DNA of 64,000 nucleotides from JAHQVI01 sp963727575 (GTDB taxonomy: Bacteria; Pseudomonadota; Alphaproteobacteria; Rhizobiales; Rhodomicrobiaceae): NCBI GenBank assembly GCA_963727575.1, contig CAVSIA010000017.1, forward strand, positions 248,001 to 312,000. The letters are read 5' to 3'. Each line of letters begins with the position of its first letter. Positions within the stretch are counted from its first letter, which is position 1. Shown in pieces: positions 16,420 to 25,873 of this stretch. Below the pieces are notes generated by a model. The model saw nothing but the letters and a program-made list of their open reading frames with translations, made no database searches and was not told the DNA's origin. The position numbers and the translations under genes were made by a program.

Positions 16420-17696
16420 ATGCTGGTCGGAAGACGTCGCTTCATCGGCGGCGCGGCTGCTGCGGTTTGCGCCGGCGCTATCGGGGTGCCGGCGGTGCTC
16501 GGCCGGGCAAAGCCGAAGCTCGTCGTCATCGGTGGCGGTCCGGGCGGCGCGACGGTGGCAAAATATGTCGCCAGGGAGTCCGGCAACGCCATCGACGTGA
16601 CGCTCGTCGAGCCGCTCGAAGGAATACACGACCTGCTTCTTCTCCAATCTTTATCTCGGCGGCTATCGCGATTTCGCCTCGTTGACGCACCGCTACGACA
16701 AGCTCGCCGCGAATTACGGCGTGAAGCTGGAGCGCCAGTTGGCCTCCGCCATCGATCGCGACCGGCGCGAGGTGAGACTGGCGGACGGCAGCGTCCTCTC
16801 CTACGACCGGCTGGTCGTCTCGCCCGGCATCGCGCTGAACTATCAGTCCGTGCCCGGCTATTCCGAGGCGGCCGCGGAGAAGATGCCCCATGCCTGGACG
16901 CATGGCGGTCAGCTCCAAGCTGCTGAAATCGATGCTCGACGCCGTTCCCGATGGCGGTCTCGTCGTGATGATACCGCCGCCGAACCCATCGCGCTGTCCG
17001 CCCGGCCCCTATGAGCGCGTCTCGATGATGGCGCATCTGTTCAAGAGCACCGGCCGCGGGAACTGCAAGATCATCATCGTCGACCCGAAGGACAAGTTCT
17101 CCAAACAGGGGGTGTTTCAGCCCGGCTGGGAGAAATATTACCCCAGAATGATCGAATGGCTGTCGCCCGACATTCACGGCGGCGTCAAATCGGTCGACCC
17201 GGCGACCAACACCGTCGTCACCGATTTCGAGACCTATGATGCCGCGCTCGTCAACGTGATCCCGGCGCAGACCGCAGGCGCGATCGCGGTCGGCGCGGGG
17301 CTTGCGGATGGCAGCTCGTTTTGCCCGATCGATGCCTTTTCGATGAAGTCGCGGCTTGATCCGAACATCTACGTGATCGGCGACGCCTGCATTCCAGGCG
17401 ACATGCCGAAATCCGCCTTCTCGGCCAACAGCCAGGCCAAGGTGGCGGCGATGTCGATCCGCTGCGAATTGACCGGCGCGCCTGCGCTTCAGGCACGGTT
17501 CGCCAGCAGTTGCTGGAGCCTGATCGAGACCGACGATTCGGTCATGGTCGGCGGGAACTACGAGCCGACCGCGGAGAAGATCGCCGAGACCGACGGCGTC
17601 ATTTCGCATCCCGACGACGCGGCCGGATTGCGGGCACAAAACTATCAGGACGCGCTCGCCTGGTATGCGAGCATCACGGCCGACGTGTTTTCGTAA
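16420..17696 (+). CDS. soxF: SoxF / FccB flavoprotein, sulfide dehydrogenase (two frameshifts)
   Basis: This is the flavin subunit of flavocytochrome c sulfide dehydrogenase. A Tat leader (GRRRFIGGAAAAV) is followed by the FAD motif VVIGGGPGGATVAKYV. The frame moves by an extra base near 16614 (then YTTCFFSNLYLGGYRDF) and again near 16901 (then SSKLLKSMLDAVPDGG), and ends DALAWYASITADVF. The Cys in TTCFFSN and SSFCPID are the likely redox disulfide. No cytochrome subunit (soxE/fccA) is present in the window. The frameshifts probably reflect assembly errors. Confidence 0.85.
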
Positions 17697-17707
17697 GGCG
17701 CTTAAAT

Positions 17708-17738
17708 CACGGCCGCAAATGCCTCGTTCGCGGCCGTG
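17708..17738. terminator. Bidirectional hairpin between soxF and the alcohol dehydrogenase
   Basis: CACGGCCGC (17708-17716) pairs perfectly with GCGGCCGTG (17730-17738). It lies between two convergent genes whose stops are only 48 bases apart. There is no T-run, so termination is likely but not certain. Confidence 0.5.
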
Positions 17739-17744
17739 GACGGC

Positions 17745-18890
17745 TTACAGACACGCCTCGAAAAGCGCCTTGATGTTCTCCGCCGTCAGCTTGACCGGGT
17801 TGCCGCCTGCGCTCGGATCCTCAAGCGCCATCGCCGTCATGCGGTCGATGTCCGGATCTTTCACGCCGAGCTCGGTGAGGTTTTTCGGAATGCCGAGCGC
17901 GGCGTTCAGCCCGGCGATGAAATCGCAGAAGCCGTCGAAGCCGCCCGCAATGCCCAGATAGGCGGCAGCGCGTGCGATGCGATCCTCGATGGCCGGGCGG
18001 TTGAACGACAGGACCGGCAGCATGACCACGGCGTTGGTGGTGCCGTGATGGGTGTGATGGATCGCGCCGACCGGATGCGACAGCGCATGAATCGCGCCGA
18101 GCCCCTTCTGGAAGGCGATCGCGCCCATGGCGCCGGCGCTCATCATCTCGGCGCGGGCTTCCAGATCGCCGCCATTCGTGTATGCGCGCAACAGGTTATC
18201 CTTGACGATGCGCATGCCCTCCAGCGCGATCCCCTGCGAGAACGGATGGTAGAAAGGCGACGAATAGGCTTCGAGGCAATGAGCAAAGGCGTCCATGCCG
18301 GTGCCCGCGGTGATGGCGGGCGGCATCCCGACGGTCAGCTCCGGATCGCAGATCACCTGCGCCGGCATGAGCTTCGGGTGGAAGATGATCTTCTTGACCT
18401 CGCTCGCCGAATTGGTCAGCACGCCCGCGCGGCCGACTTCCGAGCCGGTGCCCGCCGTCGTCGGCACTGCGACGATCGGCTTGATGCGGCTCGCGTCGGC
18501 CCGCGTCCACCAGTCGCCGATGTCCTCCAGCTCCCATATCGAGACCGTTTGCTCCGCCATCAGAGCAATAAGTTTGCCCAGATCCAAACCCGATCCGCCG
18601 CCGAATGCGATCACACCGTCATGATTTCCTGCGCGGAACGCGTCGATCCCGCTGGCGAGGTTCTTCTCATTCGGGTTAGGATCGACATCGCAGAACAGAC
18701 GACACCCCAGATGTGCCTGTTCCGCGATGTCTAGCACGCCTCTCGTGATCGGCAGACCTGCCAGTCCACGGTCGGTCACGAGCAGCGGGCGTTCGATCCC
18801 GGCGGCCTTGCAGGCCTCGGGCAGTTCCTTGATCCGCCCGGTGCCGAACCGGATCGCGGTGGGGTAGCTCCAATTCGCAATCGGAACCAT
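17745..18890 (-). CDS. Iron-containing alcohol dehydrogenase
   Basis: This is a 381-residue group III alcohol dehydrogenase. The NAD-binding FGGGSGLDLGK and VPTTAGTGSEV are present, as are the metal-site segments MDAFAHCLEAY and HALSHPVGAIHHTHHGTTNA. It oxidises an alcohol to an aldehyde with NAD. It lies 4 bases downstream of the aldehyde dehydrogenase on the same strand, so the two likely act in sequence. It is the last gene of the TRAP / glutamine-synthetase-like cluster. Confidence 0.9.
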   Translation of the reverse strand: MVPIANWSYPTAIRFGTGRIKELPEACKAAGIERPLLVTDRGLAGLPITRGVLDIAEQAHLGCRLFCDVDPNPNEKNLASGIDAFRAGNHDGVIAFGGGSGLDLGKLIALMAEQTVSIWELEDIGDWWTRADASRIKPIVAVPTTAGTGSEVGRAGVLTNSASEVKKIIFHPKLMPAQVICDPELTVGMPPAITAGTGMDAFAHCLEAYSSPFYHPFSQGIALEGMRIVKDNLLRAYTNGGDLEARAEMMSAGAMGAIAFQKGLGAIHALSHPVGAIHHTHHGTTNAVVMLPVLSFNRPAIEDRIARAAAYLGIAGGFDGFCDFIAGLNAALGIPKNLTELGVKDPDIDRMTAMALEDPSAGGNPVKLTAENIKALFEACL

Positions 18891-18894
18891 CGCT

Positions 18895-20278
18895 TTAAGC
18901 TTTCTTCAGGTGGTAGGATTTGGGGCGGGTGACGCTCTGATAGCCGAGGATCGACAGCGAGGCGCCGCGGCCGGTGTCCTTGCAGCCGGACCAGCAGAGC
19001 GCCGGGTCGAGATAGTCGCAGCGGTTCATATAGATCGTGCCGGTCTCGATCTGGCGGCCGATCGCGGCGGCGGCATCGGTGTCCTTCGTCCACAGCGATG
19101 CGGTGAGGCCGAAATCGCTGTCGTTCATCAGCCGGATCGCCTCCGCGTCGGAGGAAACCTTCATGATGCCGACGACCGGGCCGAAGCTTTCCTCGCGCAT
19201 CACCCGCATGGAATGATCGACGTCGACGAGAATTTGCGGGGCGAGATAGGCGCTGTCGCCCGTATCGGCGGGGAACAGGCTCGGATCGACCAGCGGCTTC
19301 GCGCCGGCTTCGACCGCTTCGGCGATCTGTGCGCGGACCTCGCCGGCGAAGCGGCGATGCGCCATCGGGCCGAGCGTGGTTTCGCCGTCGAGCGGATTGC
19401 CCAGCTTGTAGGTCTCGACCAGCGCCTTCGATTTTTCGACGAACGCGTCGAACAGGCTGTCATGCACATAGATGCGCTCGATGCCGCAGCAGCACTGGCC
19501 GGAATTGAACATCGCGCCATCGATCAGCGTGTCGACCGCCGCGTCGAGCTCGGCGTCGGCGCGGACATAGCCAGGGTCCTTGCCGCCAAGCTCCAGGCCG
19601 ATGCCGGTGAAGGTGCCGGCGGCGGCCTGCTCGATCGAGGTGCCGCCGATCACCGAGCCGGTGAAGTTGATGAAGCCGAAAGCTGCGCTTGCGGATCAGC
19701 TCGGCGGTGGTCTCGTGAGTGAGGAAGAGAGTGTTGAACAGCCCATCCGGCAGCCCCGCCTCGGCGAAGGCGCGAGCGAAGCGCTCGCCGACCAGCAATG
19801 TCTGCGTCGAGCCTTTAAAGGCGACGGCGTTGCCGGCGATGAGCGCCGGGACGATGGAATTGACGGCGGTGAGGTAGGGGTAGTTCCAGGGCGCGATGAC
19901 GAGCACCGTGCCGACCGGCTCGCGGGCGATATAACGATGGAAGCGGTCGCTGTCCTCGATGACGAGGGGTCTGAGCGCGTCTTCCGCGACCGAGGCCATG
20001 TAGGACGCCCGCTCCTTGACGCCGCCGATCTCGCCGCCATAGCGCACCGGCCGGCCCATCTGCCAGGCAAGCTCCGGCACGATCTCCCCGTTCATCGCCT
20101 CCAGCGCGGCGATGGCCTTATCGACGACGGCCACGCGCTCCGCCAAGGGCCGCGCCGCCCAGTCCTTCTGCGCGGCTTTTGCCTTAGCCAGGACCGATGC
20201 AGCCTCGTCCGATGTCTGCGTCTCGCGTTCCGCATAGATGCTGCCGTCAACCGGCGAAATGCAGGTCAGTTTGCTCAT
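18895..20278 (-). CDS. Aldehyde dehydrogenase family protein (one frameshift)
   Basis: The NAD-dependent aldehyde dehydrogenase starts at 20278 (MSKLTCISPVDGSIYAERE). The first part runs to ELIRKRSF and resumes as IGGTSIEQAAAG after an extra base in the AAA at 19679-19681. The catalytic Cys lies in SGQCCCGIERIYV and the general base in LELGGKDPGYV; the C-terminus is intact. The gene probably converts the aldehyde made by the neighbouring dehydrogenase into an acid. A pair of palindromes separates it from the glutamine-synthetase-like gene upstream. Confidence 0.87.
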
Positions 20279-20295
20279 TGTCCATCCATTCAGGC

Positions 20296-20374
20296 GTCAT
20301 CCCCGCGCAGGCGGGGATCCAGTACTCCACAGAGACACTTGTGTTTACTGGATCCCCGCTTTCGCGGGGATGAC
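20296..20374. repeat. REP-type palindrome doublet, copy 1
   Basis: GTCATCCCCGCGCAGGCGGGGATCCAG and GGATCCCCGCTTTCGCGGGGATGAC form two hairpins in opposite orientation with about 20 bases between. Nearly the same 78-bp unit recurs at 21818-21895. Both sit between genes of one operon. Confidence 0.8.
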
Positions 20375-20398
20375 GATTGATTGAAAGACCGTGCTGAA

Positions 20399-21773
20399 TC
20401 AAGCCCTCTCGAAGCCGCGCTCGATCTCCCAATCGGTGACGCGGCGGTCATATTCTTCCTGCTCCCAGCGCGCGGCGTGAACATAGTGGTCGATCACATC
20501 GTCGCCGAAGGCCGTGCGCATCATAGCCGAGCCGTTCAGCGCCTCGGTCGCGCCGCGCAGGGTCTTCGGGATCTCGCGCACCATCTTATCGCCGCCATAG
20601 GCGTCGCCGACGAATTCCGGCTCCAGCTCCATCTGCTTCTCGATGCCGTCGATGCCCGGCCGCGAGCAGGGCCGCATAGGCGAGGTAGGGGTTCAGGTCG
20701 GCCCCGCCGACCCGGCATTCGACACGCACGGCTTTGGTGTCGGCGCCGCAGACGCGGTAGCCGGCGGTGCGGTTGTCGAGGCTCCAGATCGCCTTGGTCG
20801 GCGCGAAGGTGCCGGCCTGATAGCGCTTATAGGAATTGATATACGGCGCGAGGAACACGGTGATCTCGCTCGCATGACTGAGAAGCCCGGCCATGTAATG
20901 GCGCATCAGCTTCGACATGCCGTGCGGGGCGGACGCATCGTAGAACAGCGGCTGGTTGTCGGCGGTGCTCCAGAGCGACTGGTGGACGTGGCAGGAGCTG
21001 CCGGCGGCGACATAGTCCCATTTGGCCATGAAGGTCACGGATTTGCCCTTCGACCAGGCGATCTCCTTGCAGGCATTCTTGGTGATCGAATGATCGTCGG
21101 CGGAGACCAGCGCTGCGTCATAGAGGACGTTGATCTCCTCCTGGCCGGCCGACGCCTCGCCCTTGCTGTTCTCGACCTTGATGCCGGCGCCGAAGAGGCC
21201 GTTGCGGATCGCCCGCATCACGTCTTCTTCCTTGGTGGTCTGGAAGATGTGGTAGTCCTCATTGTACGGACTGATCAGGCGCATGCCGCGATAGCCCATG
21301 TCGCGGATCTCGTCAAAGCTGTGGCTGAACAGGAAGAATTCCAGCTCCGAGGCGGTCATCGCCTTCATGCCCATCGCCTCTAACCGGGCGAGCTGCTTCT
21401 TCAGCACGGTGCGCGGCGAATGCGGGACATCGGCATGGGTGTGGTGATCGAGCACGTCGCAGAGCACCAGCGCGGTGCCTTCCAGCCAGGGCGTGCGGCG
21501 CAGCGTCGCCAGGTCCGGCTTCATCGTGTAGTCGCCATAGCCGGTCCGCCAGCTCGACGCCTTGAAGCCGTCGACCGTGTTCATCTCCATGTCGGTGGCG
21601 AGCAGGTAGTTGCAGCTATGGGTTTCTTCCCAGGCGCTTTTGACGAAATGCGCGGCGTGAAAGCGCTTGCCCATCAGCCGCCCCTGCATGTCCACCTGAC
21701 ACATCAGGACCGTATCGATGGAGCCGTCCGCCACGGCCTGTTTCAGCTCGTCCATCGAAAGATTGCCCGGCAT
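20399..21773 (-). CDS. Glutamine-synthetase-like ligase (one frameshift)
   Basis: The ~457-residue protein has the glutamine synthetase catalytic fold: TASELEFFLF, GQEEINVLYDAA, KWDYVAAGSSCHVHQSL and the ADLNPYLAYAALLAAG segment. An extra base in CCC at 20655-20657 breaks the frame before IDGIEKQMELEPEF; the tail ends at 20399. It belongs to the divergent GS-like enzymes that often ligate glutamate to amines (for example PuuA and IpuC) rather than to ammonia. Its place beside a TRAP transporter, two dehydrogenases and an amidohydrolase supports a catabolic gamma-glutamylation role; this is inference. Confidence 0.82.
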
Positions 21774-21817
21774 CTTCGAATCCCCGGTTTTGTTGTCCAG
21801 TCAGCGTCTCGTCACTC

Positions 21818-21895
21818 GTCATCCCCGCGCAGGCGGGGATCCAGTACTCCCAAAGGAGCGTTGTGTTTACCCGATCCCCGCTTTCGCGGGGATGA
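21818..21895. repeat. REP-type palindrome doublet, copy 2
   Basis: This is the same two-hairpin unit as at 20296-20374 (ATCCCCGCGCAGGCGGGGAT and ATCCCCGCTTTCGCGGGGAT), with different bases in the spacer. The two copies lie in the same orientation on either side of the glutamine-synthetase-like gene. Confidence 0.8.
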
Positions 21896-21949
21896 CGTCC
21901 GAAGAGTGCGACGAGGGCGGAGACGATCCTCCGCCCACGCCCTTATGCA

Positions 21950-22996
21950 TCAGGTATAGCGATAGGGCCGCCCGGCCTTGTCCATCGCGGCGTTGTATTC
22001 CTTGATGATCTTGACGACCTTCGCCTTGACTTCGCTTTCCTTGGCGATCTCGTCCCAGAACTCGCGTGCCTTGGCTTCGACGGTCGCCCATTCCGCATCG
22101 GGGATCGTGGTCAGCTTGAGCTTGTCGCCCTGAACACGCAGCTTCGCCTCGCCGCCCCAATACCAATGCTGGCGGTAGTAGTGCGACGAATCCATCGAGA
22201 GCTTGAACAGCTCCTTCAGATTGTCGGGAAGCTCGGCCCAGCGGTCCTTGTTGGCGAAGTAGGAGCCAGCCCAGGCGCCGGAGATGTTGTTGGTCAGGAA
22301 GTAGTCGGTGACGTTGGCCCAGCCCACCGTGTAGTCCTCGGTGATGCCCGACCAGGCGAGGCCGTCAAGCTCGCCGGTCTGCATGGCGACTTCGACGTCT
22401 TCCCACGGCAGCGTGACCGGCACCACGCCGAACTGGGCGAGGAAGCGGCCGGCGGTGGGGAAGGTGAAGACGCGCAGGCCCTGCAGGTCGGCCAGCTTGT
22501 TGATCGGCTTCTTGGTGGCGAAGTTGCACGGATCCCAGGAGCCGGCCGACAGCCATTTCACGCCGACCTTGTCGTATTCCTCTTCCCAGATCTTGGCGAG
22601 GCCCCACTGGTTGAACAGCGTCGGCACGTCGAGGCTGTACCGGCAAGCGAACGGGAAATAGCCGCCGAACACGCGGACCTCGGTCGGCGCGGCGATGGAA
22701 TCGTCGTCCGACTGCACCGCGTCGATCGTGCCGTTCTGCACCGCCTGGAACAATTCGCCGGTCGGTACGAGCTGGTCGGCGAAATACAGCTCGATCTCCA
22801 TCTTGTCGCCCGCGACCTTATTGAAGGCTTCGATGGAGGGCTTGATGACGTGCTCGGCGAGCGCGGGACCTGCATAAGTTTGCAGGCGCCATTTGATCTT
22901 CGCCTGACCAAGGACGGCCGGCGCGGCAAGGGTCGATGCGCCAACCGCGGCGCTCGCGAGGCCGGCGTTCTTCAAAAACTGGCGTCTGTTCTTCAT
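21950..22996 (-). CDS. dctP: TRAP transporter substrate-binding protein DctP
   Basis: This is a 348-residue periplasmic solute receptor with a twin-arginine-type leader (KNRRQFLKNAGLASAAVG). Family segments include WRLQTYAG, EIELYFADQLVPTGELFQAVQ and LDGLAWSG. It resembles receptors for carboxylates such as 2-oxoacids. ATG 22996 follows GAGGAGAGAG; a start 15 bases upstream is possible. dctM and dctQ follow upstream on the same strand, giving the order dctQ-dctM-dctP in transcription. Confidence 0.9.
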   Translation of the reverse strand: MKNRRQFLKNAGLASAAVGASTLAAPAVLGQAKIKWRLQTYAGPALAEHVIKPSIEAFNKVAGDKMEIELYFADQLVPTGELFQAVQNGTIDAVQSDDDSIAAPTEVRVFGGYFPFACRYSLDVPTLFNQWGLAKIWEEEYDKVGVKWLSAGSWDPCNFATKKPINKLADLQGLRVFTFPTAGRFLAQFGVVPVTLPWEDVEVAMQTGELDGLAWSGITEDYTVGWANVTDYFLTNNISGAWAGSYFANKDRWAELPDNLKELFKLSMDSSHYYRQHWYWGGEAKLRVQGDKLKLTTIPDAEWATVEAKAREFWDEIAKESEVKAKVVKIIKEYNAAMDKAGRPYRYT

Positions 22997-23088
22997 GTCT
23001 CTCTCCTCCATTCGCTCAGTGTCGGATTTCTCTCAGTCCTCTTGTAGGCCTCCCGTTTCCCGGTCTTCTTTGTCTTCGTTTCGCTTTC

Positions 23089-24411
23089 CTATTTTGTGTA
23101 GACGTATTCAGGCAGCCACAGCGCGATCTGCGGGAACGCCGTAACCAGCGCGAGTGCAATCATCATGACGAACACGAAAGGCGTGATCGAACGGTAGATG
23201 TCGCCCAGCGTGATCTCCGGCGGCGCCATGGCGCGCATCAGGAACAGGTTGTAGCCGAAGGGCGGGGTCATATAGGCGATCTGGCAGGTGATGGTGTAGA
23301 GCACGCCGTACCAGATCAGGTCGAAGCCGAGATGTCCGACCAGCGGCACATAAAGCGGCGCGACGATCACCAGCATGGCGGTATCGTCCAGGAAGGTGCC
23401 CATGATCAGATAGGAGAGCTGCATCAGGATCAGGATCTCCCACGGGCCAAGGCCGAGGCTTTCGGTGAAGAAGCCCTCGATGGCGCGGACGGCGCCGAGG
23501 CCGTCGAACACCGCGCCGAAACCGAGCGCGGCGAGGATGATCCACATGAACATGCAGGAGATGGCGAGAGTTTGCCGGATGGTGGTCTCGAACACCTGCC
23601 ATGTGAGGCGGCGCTTGAGGATCGCGGCGGCGGTGGCCGCCAGCGCACCGATGGCGGAGCTTTCGACCAGGCTGGTCCAGCCGTTGATGAACGGCACCAT
23701 CATCGAGAAGAAGATGCCGAGCGGAAGCAGCCCCGCCTCGAGCAGAGCCAGCTTTTCCCTCATCGGCACATTGCGTTCTTCCGGCGAAAGGACCGGACCC
23801 AGATGTGGCTGGAACCAGCAGCGGATCACCACGTAGAGGATGAACAGCCCGGCCATCATCAGCCCCGGCAGGACGCCCGCGAGCCAGAGCTGGCCAACCG
23901 GCTGGCGCGCGATCATGGCGTAAAGCACGAGCACGACGGAGGGCGGCACGAGAATGCCGAGCGACGATCCCGCCTGGATCACCCCCGTCACCATCTGCTT
24001 GTCATAGCCGCGCTTGAGCAGCTCCGGCAGCGCGATGGTCGCGCCGATCGCCATGCCCGCGACCGACAGCCCGTTCATCGCCGAAATCAGCACCATCAGC
24101 GCGATCGTGCCGATGGCGAGCCCGCCATGCAGCGGCCCCATCCAGACATGGAACATCTTGTAGAGATCGTCGGCGATCCGCGACTCCGACATGATGTAGC
24201 CCATGTAGATGAACATCGGCAGAGTCAGCAGCGGATACCATTTCATCACCTTCATCGCGGCCGAGAAGGCGATGTTCGAGCCGCCCGTCCCCCACAGGAA
24301 CAGCGCGGCGATAACAGCGACGAAACCGATGGCGGCGAAGACGCGCTGCCCGGTCATGAGCATCAGCATCATGGAGGCAAACATCGTCAGGGCGATCGTC
24401 TCATACGACAT
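23089..24411 (-). CDS. dctM: TRAP transporter large permease DctM
   Basis: This is a 440-residue protein with about twelve membrane segments, starting MSYETIALTMFASMMLM. Typical DctM sequence includes LPMFIYMGYIM, LVPPSVVLVLYAMI and DDTAMLVIVAPLYVPL. The ATG overlaps the dctQ stop (TAATG), so the two are coupled. It imports the substrate using a sodium gradient together with DctQ and DctP. Confidence 0.92.
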   Translation of the reverse strand: MSYETIALTMFASMMLMLMTGQRVFAAIGFVAVIAALFLWGTGGSNIAFSAAMKVMKWYPLLTLPMFIYMGYIMSESRIADDLYKMFHVWMGPLHGGLAIGTIALMVLISAMNGLSVAGMAIGATIALPELLKRGYDKQMVTGVIQAGSSLGILVPPSVVLVLYAMIARQPVGQLWLAGVLPGLMMAGLFILYVVIRCWFQPHLGPVLSPEERNVPMREKLALLEAGLLPLGIFFSMMVPFINGWTSLVESSAIGALAATAAAILKRRLTWQVFETTIRQTLAISCMFMWIILAALGFGAVFDGLGAVRAIEGFFTESLGLGPWEILILMQLSYLIMGTFLDDTAMLVIVAPLYVPLVGHLGFDLIWYGVLYTITCQIAYMTPPFGYNLFLMRAMAPPEITLGDIYRSITPFVFVMMIALALVTAFPQIALWLPEYVYTK

Positions 24412-24918
24412 TACAGATCCTCCCCGCGGATCCGCGCGATGTCCTTGAAGAACTCCGCAATCGCCTGCAGCAGCATCATCAGGATGCCGACGCACATGAT
24501 GATCTTGATCGGCGCCATATAGGGTCGCCAGGAGGAGTAACTTCGCTCCCCATATTCGAGCGCGTAACCGGTACTGGTGAGGGCGCCGTAAAGCAGCACG
24601 CCGAGATAGAAGATCAGCGCGAATACGCTGAAGGCGTCGACCCAGGCCTTCTGGCGGTCGGTCCAGCCGCCATAGATCAGGTCCATGCGGACATTCGAGC
24701 CGAGCTGGATCGAATAGGCGCCGCCGAGCAGGTAATAGGCCGTCAGCGCGAACTGCGCCATTTCCAGCGTCCATAGCGACGGCAGCAGGAAGGTCTTGGA
24801 AAAGGACGACCACAGAAGGATGGCCATCATCACGAAGATGCCGATACATCATCAGGCGTCCGACCCCCCGGTTGAACATCTCGACATATCGGATATAGGC
24901 TTTAACGCCGGCTGGCAT
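24411..24918 (-). CDS. dctQ: TRAP transporter small permease DctQ (one frameshift)
   Basis: ATG 24918 is preceded by AGGAG. The protein begins MPAGVKAYIRYVEMFNRGVGRLMMY, and after an extra base near 24843 continues as VMMAILLWSSFSKTFLLPSLW with four membrane segments, ending RIRGEDL. The start is 3 bases from the stop of the amidohydrolase gene, which makes one operon likely. Confidence 0.85.
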
Positions 24919-24920
24919 GG

Positions 24921-25736
24921 TCACTCCTGGTCTGACAGGGTTGCGCGTGTCGGCACGCCCAAACGGTTCAGCGCGTATTGAAGCATGTTAGAGAGCGCTT
25001 CCGCCACCCGGGTCTGCTGCGCCGGGTCGTGGATCAGATCGTTGCGGATCTCAATCATTACATTGAGTAGGCCGCGCGGGACGGCATGTTTGGCCAAGGT
25101 GTGCGTGACGCCGTCGGCTGGGCCGTAGGGCTGGTTGCGCTCGGTCCTGAGCTCGGTCAAACGGGGGGCGCATTCGAGCATGGCATCGGCAAGGCGCGGG
25201 TCGGTATCATGGAGGATGCCGAGCTCCACCTGCCGCTCCTGCCCGTAATAAACCGGGGTGAAGCTGTGTATGGTCACGACGGCGGATGCCCGGCCGGCAG
25301 CCGTCCGCGATGCGATCAGCGTCTCGATTGCGGCGTGATAGGGCGCATAGATCGCCTCGGCGCGAGCCTGACGCTCGTCCGCGCTCAGATTGTGATTGCC
25401 CGGAATATCGTAGATCTCGCTTTCAGGGCGAATGGCCTGAGGCGAATCCGGCGGGCGGTTGACGTCGTAAACGAGGCGCGAAAAGCCGGACGATATCAAC
25501 GTCGCATCCAGCAGCCGGGCCAGCCGCAGCGCGACGTCATGGGCGCCGGGATCCCAGGCGACGTGGGTTTGCAGGACGCGCGTGTCGACCTGGAGCGTAC
25601 CGAGTGCGCGGGGAATCCGGTTGGAGGCGTGATCGCAAACGAGAATGACGGGACTGGCGCCTTCGGGGTTTTCAATCCAAACCGCGGGGCCGTCTTCGAC
25701 GTCCAGAACGACACTGTTTGCGCGACCGCTCACCAA
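24921..25736 (-). CDS. N-formylglutamate amidohydrolase family protein
   Basis: This is a 271-residue metal-dependent amidohydrolase. Typical segments are VILVCDHASNRIP, HVAWDPGAHDVA, YDVNRPPDSP and VVTIHSFTPVYYG. The family removes N-acyl groups from glutamate, as HutG does in histidine breakdown. Here there are no hut genes; it starts a catabolic operon with a TRAP transporter and a GS-like ligase, so it could act on a gamma-glutamyl or N-acyl intermediate. The start is GTG 25736 after GGGAG. It is divergent from the RpiR regulator. Confidence 0.82.
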   Translation of the reverse strand: MVSGRANSVVLDVEDGPAVWIENPEGASPVILVCDHASNRIPRALGTLQVDTRVLQTHVAWDPGAHDVALRLARLLDATLISSGFSRLVYDVNRPPDSPQAIRPESEIYDIPGNHNLSADERQARAEAIYAPYHAAIETLIASRTAAGRASAVVTIHSFTPVYYGQERQVELGILHDTDPRLADAMLECAPRLTELRTERNQPYGPADGVTHTLAKHAVPRGLLNVMIEIRNDLIHDPAQQTRVAEALSNMLQYALNRLGVPTRATLSDQE

Positions 25737-25873
25737 CGCTCCCTCTCGAACTCTGAAAAGAATTGAACAAGCTTCGCCGGTCTGTCAATTTTCTTTCTAA
25801 GTGAGGGCGGCTTTTGGCGCTGATAAAGGCAATTGCCGCCCGACGCCTGCGAAAAAAATGGGAGGCAGCGCGT

